Part shown: in pieces, positions 63,344 to 64,000 of the stretch
How positions within the stretch are numbered: position 1 is the stretch's first letter
Layout: every line of letters begins with the position of its first letter
Assembly (NCBI RefSeq): GCF_040958095.1
Contig: NC_091219.1
Coordinates: 28,625,850 to 28,689,849, forward strand
Direction of reading: 5' to 3'
From: Procambarus clarkii
Lineage: Eukaryota > Arthropoda > Malacostraca > Decapoda > Cambaridae
Length of the DNA: 64,000 nt
The notes under the pieces: model-generated
What the model saw: the letters and a program-made list of their open reading frames with translations, nothing else
Told to the model about the DNA's origin: nothing
Database searches by the model: none
Translations under genes and position numbers: made by a program

Positions 63344-64000
63344 GTACATGGCAGTACGTGGTTTTTGTTATTAAGGGTAGCGACAGAGGTAAGCTGGATG
63401 TGCCATGCCAATCCAAATTTTAAGACAATGAAAGTAAATTCCTTTTGTGAAAGAATGTACATCAGTGGAAGGTCGAGTCACAGCTGATGTGTTTCAATGT
63501 AATCTATACTGTACTAATTTGTATAAACCCTTAAATACAGACTATGACGATGCTTATGAACTGTGACTCGTCCTCTCCCCTGACTGCTATATTCCACAAG
63601 GAAATATACTCTCAGCGTCTACTCCAAATTTAGACTGGCAGGGCACATAAGGCTTAGTTTCGTTGGCTATACGTCATGTTGGCGGAAAAATTCGCCTTTT
63701 GGCATAATTCGTCTTGATGATACAGTACTTAGAGTTGCATGAAGAGTTTACCCTCCAGATGACCGTCTCAGACCCTCACAGGGAACGAGTCAAGATCAAC
63801 GTCTGCAAAATGTTGTCTCTTCTTGTTGATTTAGGAGCAACGACGACCTAAGGAGCTTCCTTAAGGCACGTGTAGTCTGCATGAAGAGCTTCTCCTGAGG
63901 AGGGCAGGAGGAGGAGAGCATCAGCTGGCCTCACTGCTTGTTTACTCTGCCTCAGTCACAACAAAACCCAAAACAAGTGACTAACTTTATATATCGAAAT
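63344..64000. other. Window end, no gene recognised
   Basis: Mixed-composition sequence with no supported ORF. A GGCGGAAAA motif near 63690 resembles an E2F site but is isolated. Confidence 0.4.

Overview
The window looks like a piece of a decapod crustacean nuclear genome, most likely crayfish or lobster type. The reasons are: eukaryotic genes with many GT-AG introns; an arthropod Mi-2/CHD4 gene; long (TA)n tracts; telomere-like CCTAA/TTAGG motifs inside fold-back elements; a tRNA-derived SINE; and DIRS-, LINE-, Tigger-, hAT- and TTAA-type transposon remains. No prokaryotic or plasmid features are present.

Positions 1-43000 (+ strand) hold one large gene, a complete Mi-2/CHD4 chromatin remodeller. 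I joined 34 coding exons by reading frame, splice signals and family similarity. The phases agree at every junction and give a 1,982-residue protein: acidic/basic N-terminus, CHDNT domain, two PHD fingers, two chromodomains, SNF2 ATPase with helicase-C lobe, DUF1087, DUF1086, an E/K-rich linker, CHDCT2 and a short C-terminal tail. Intron 1 contains a G/C-rich minisatellite of about 62 copies and a large AT-rich inverted repeat around a fold-back MITE. Intron 32 is of the rare GC-AG class. A glutamine-rich exon at 42740-42963 matches in phase and may be an alternative 3' end.

Positions 45640-59846 (- strand) hold a C2H2 zinc-finger gene. Nine or more exons join in frame into about 791 residues with ten fingers, the last at the extreme C-terminus. 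It is convergent with Mi-2. Its largest intron contains a nearly intact 2.4-kb Tigger transposon, a LINE fragment and DIRS-like fragments. DIRS reverse-transcriptase and RNase H fragments lie in neighbouring introns.

Positions 59850-64000 carry interspersed repeats, a second copy of the fold-back MITE and a 1,012-bp solo LTR with a 5-bp target duplication. I recognise no gene there, although the zinc-finger promoter must lie in or beyond it.

The two genes are both nuclear, one a nucleosome remodeller and the other a probable DNA-binding factor; nothing in the sequence shows a functional link. The most noteworthy signals are the GC-AG intron, the alternative Q-rich terminal exon, the G-rich minisatellite just downstream of the Mi-2 promoter, the palindromic MITE complex, an uncharacterised six-copy repeat family, and several transposon copies with clear boundaries.
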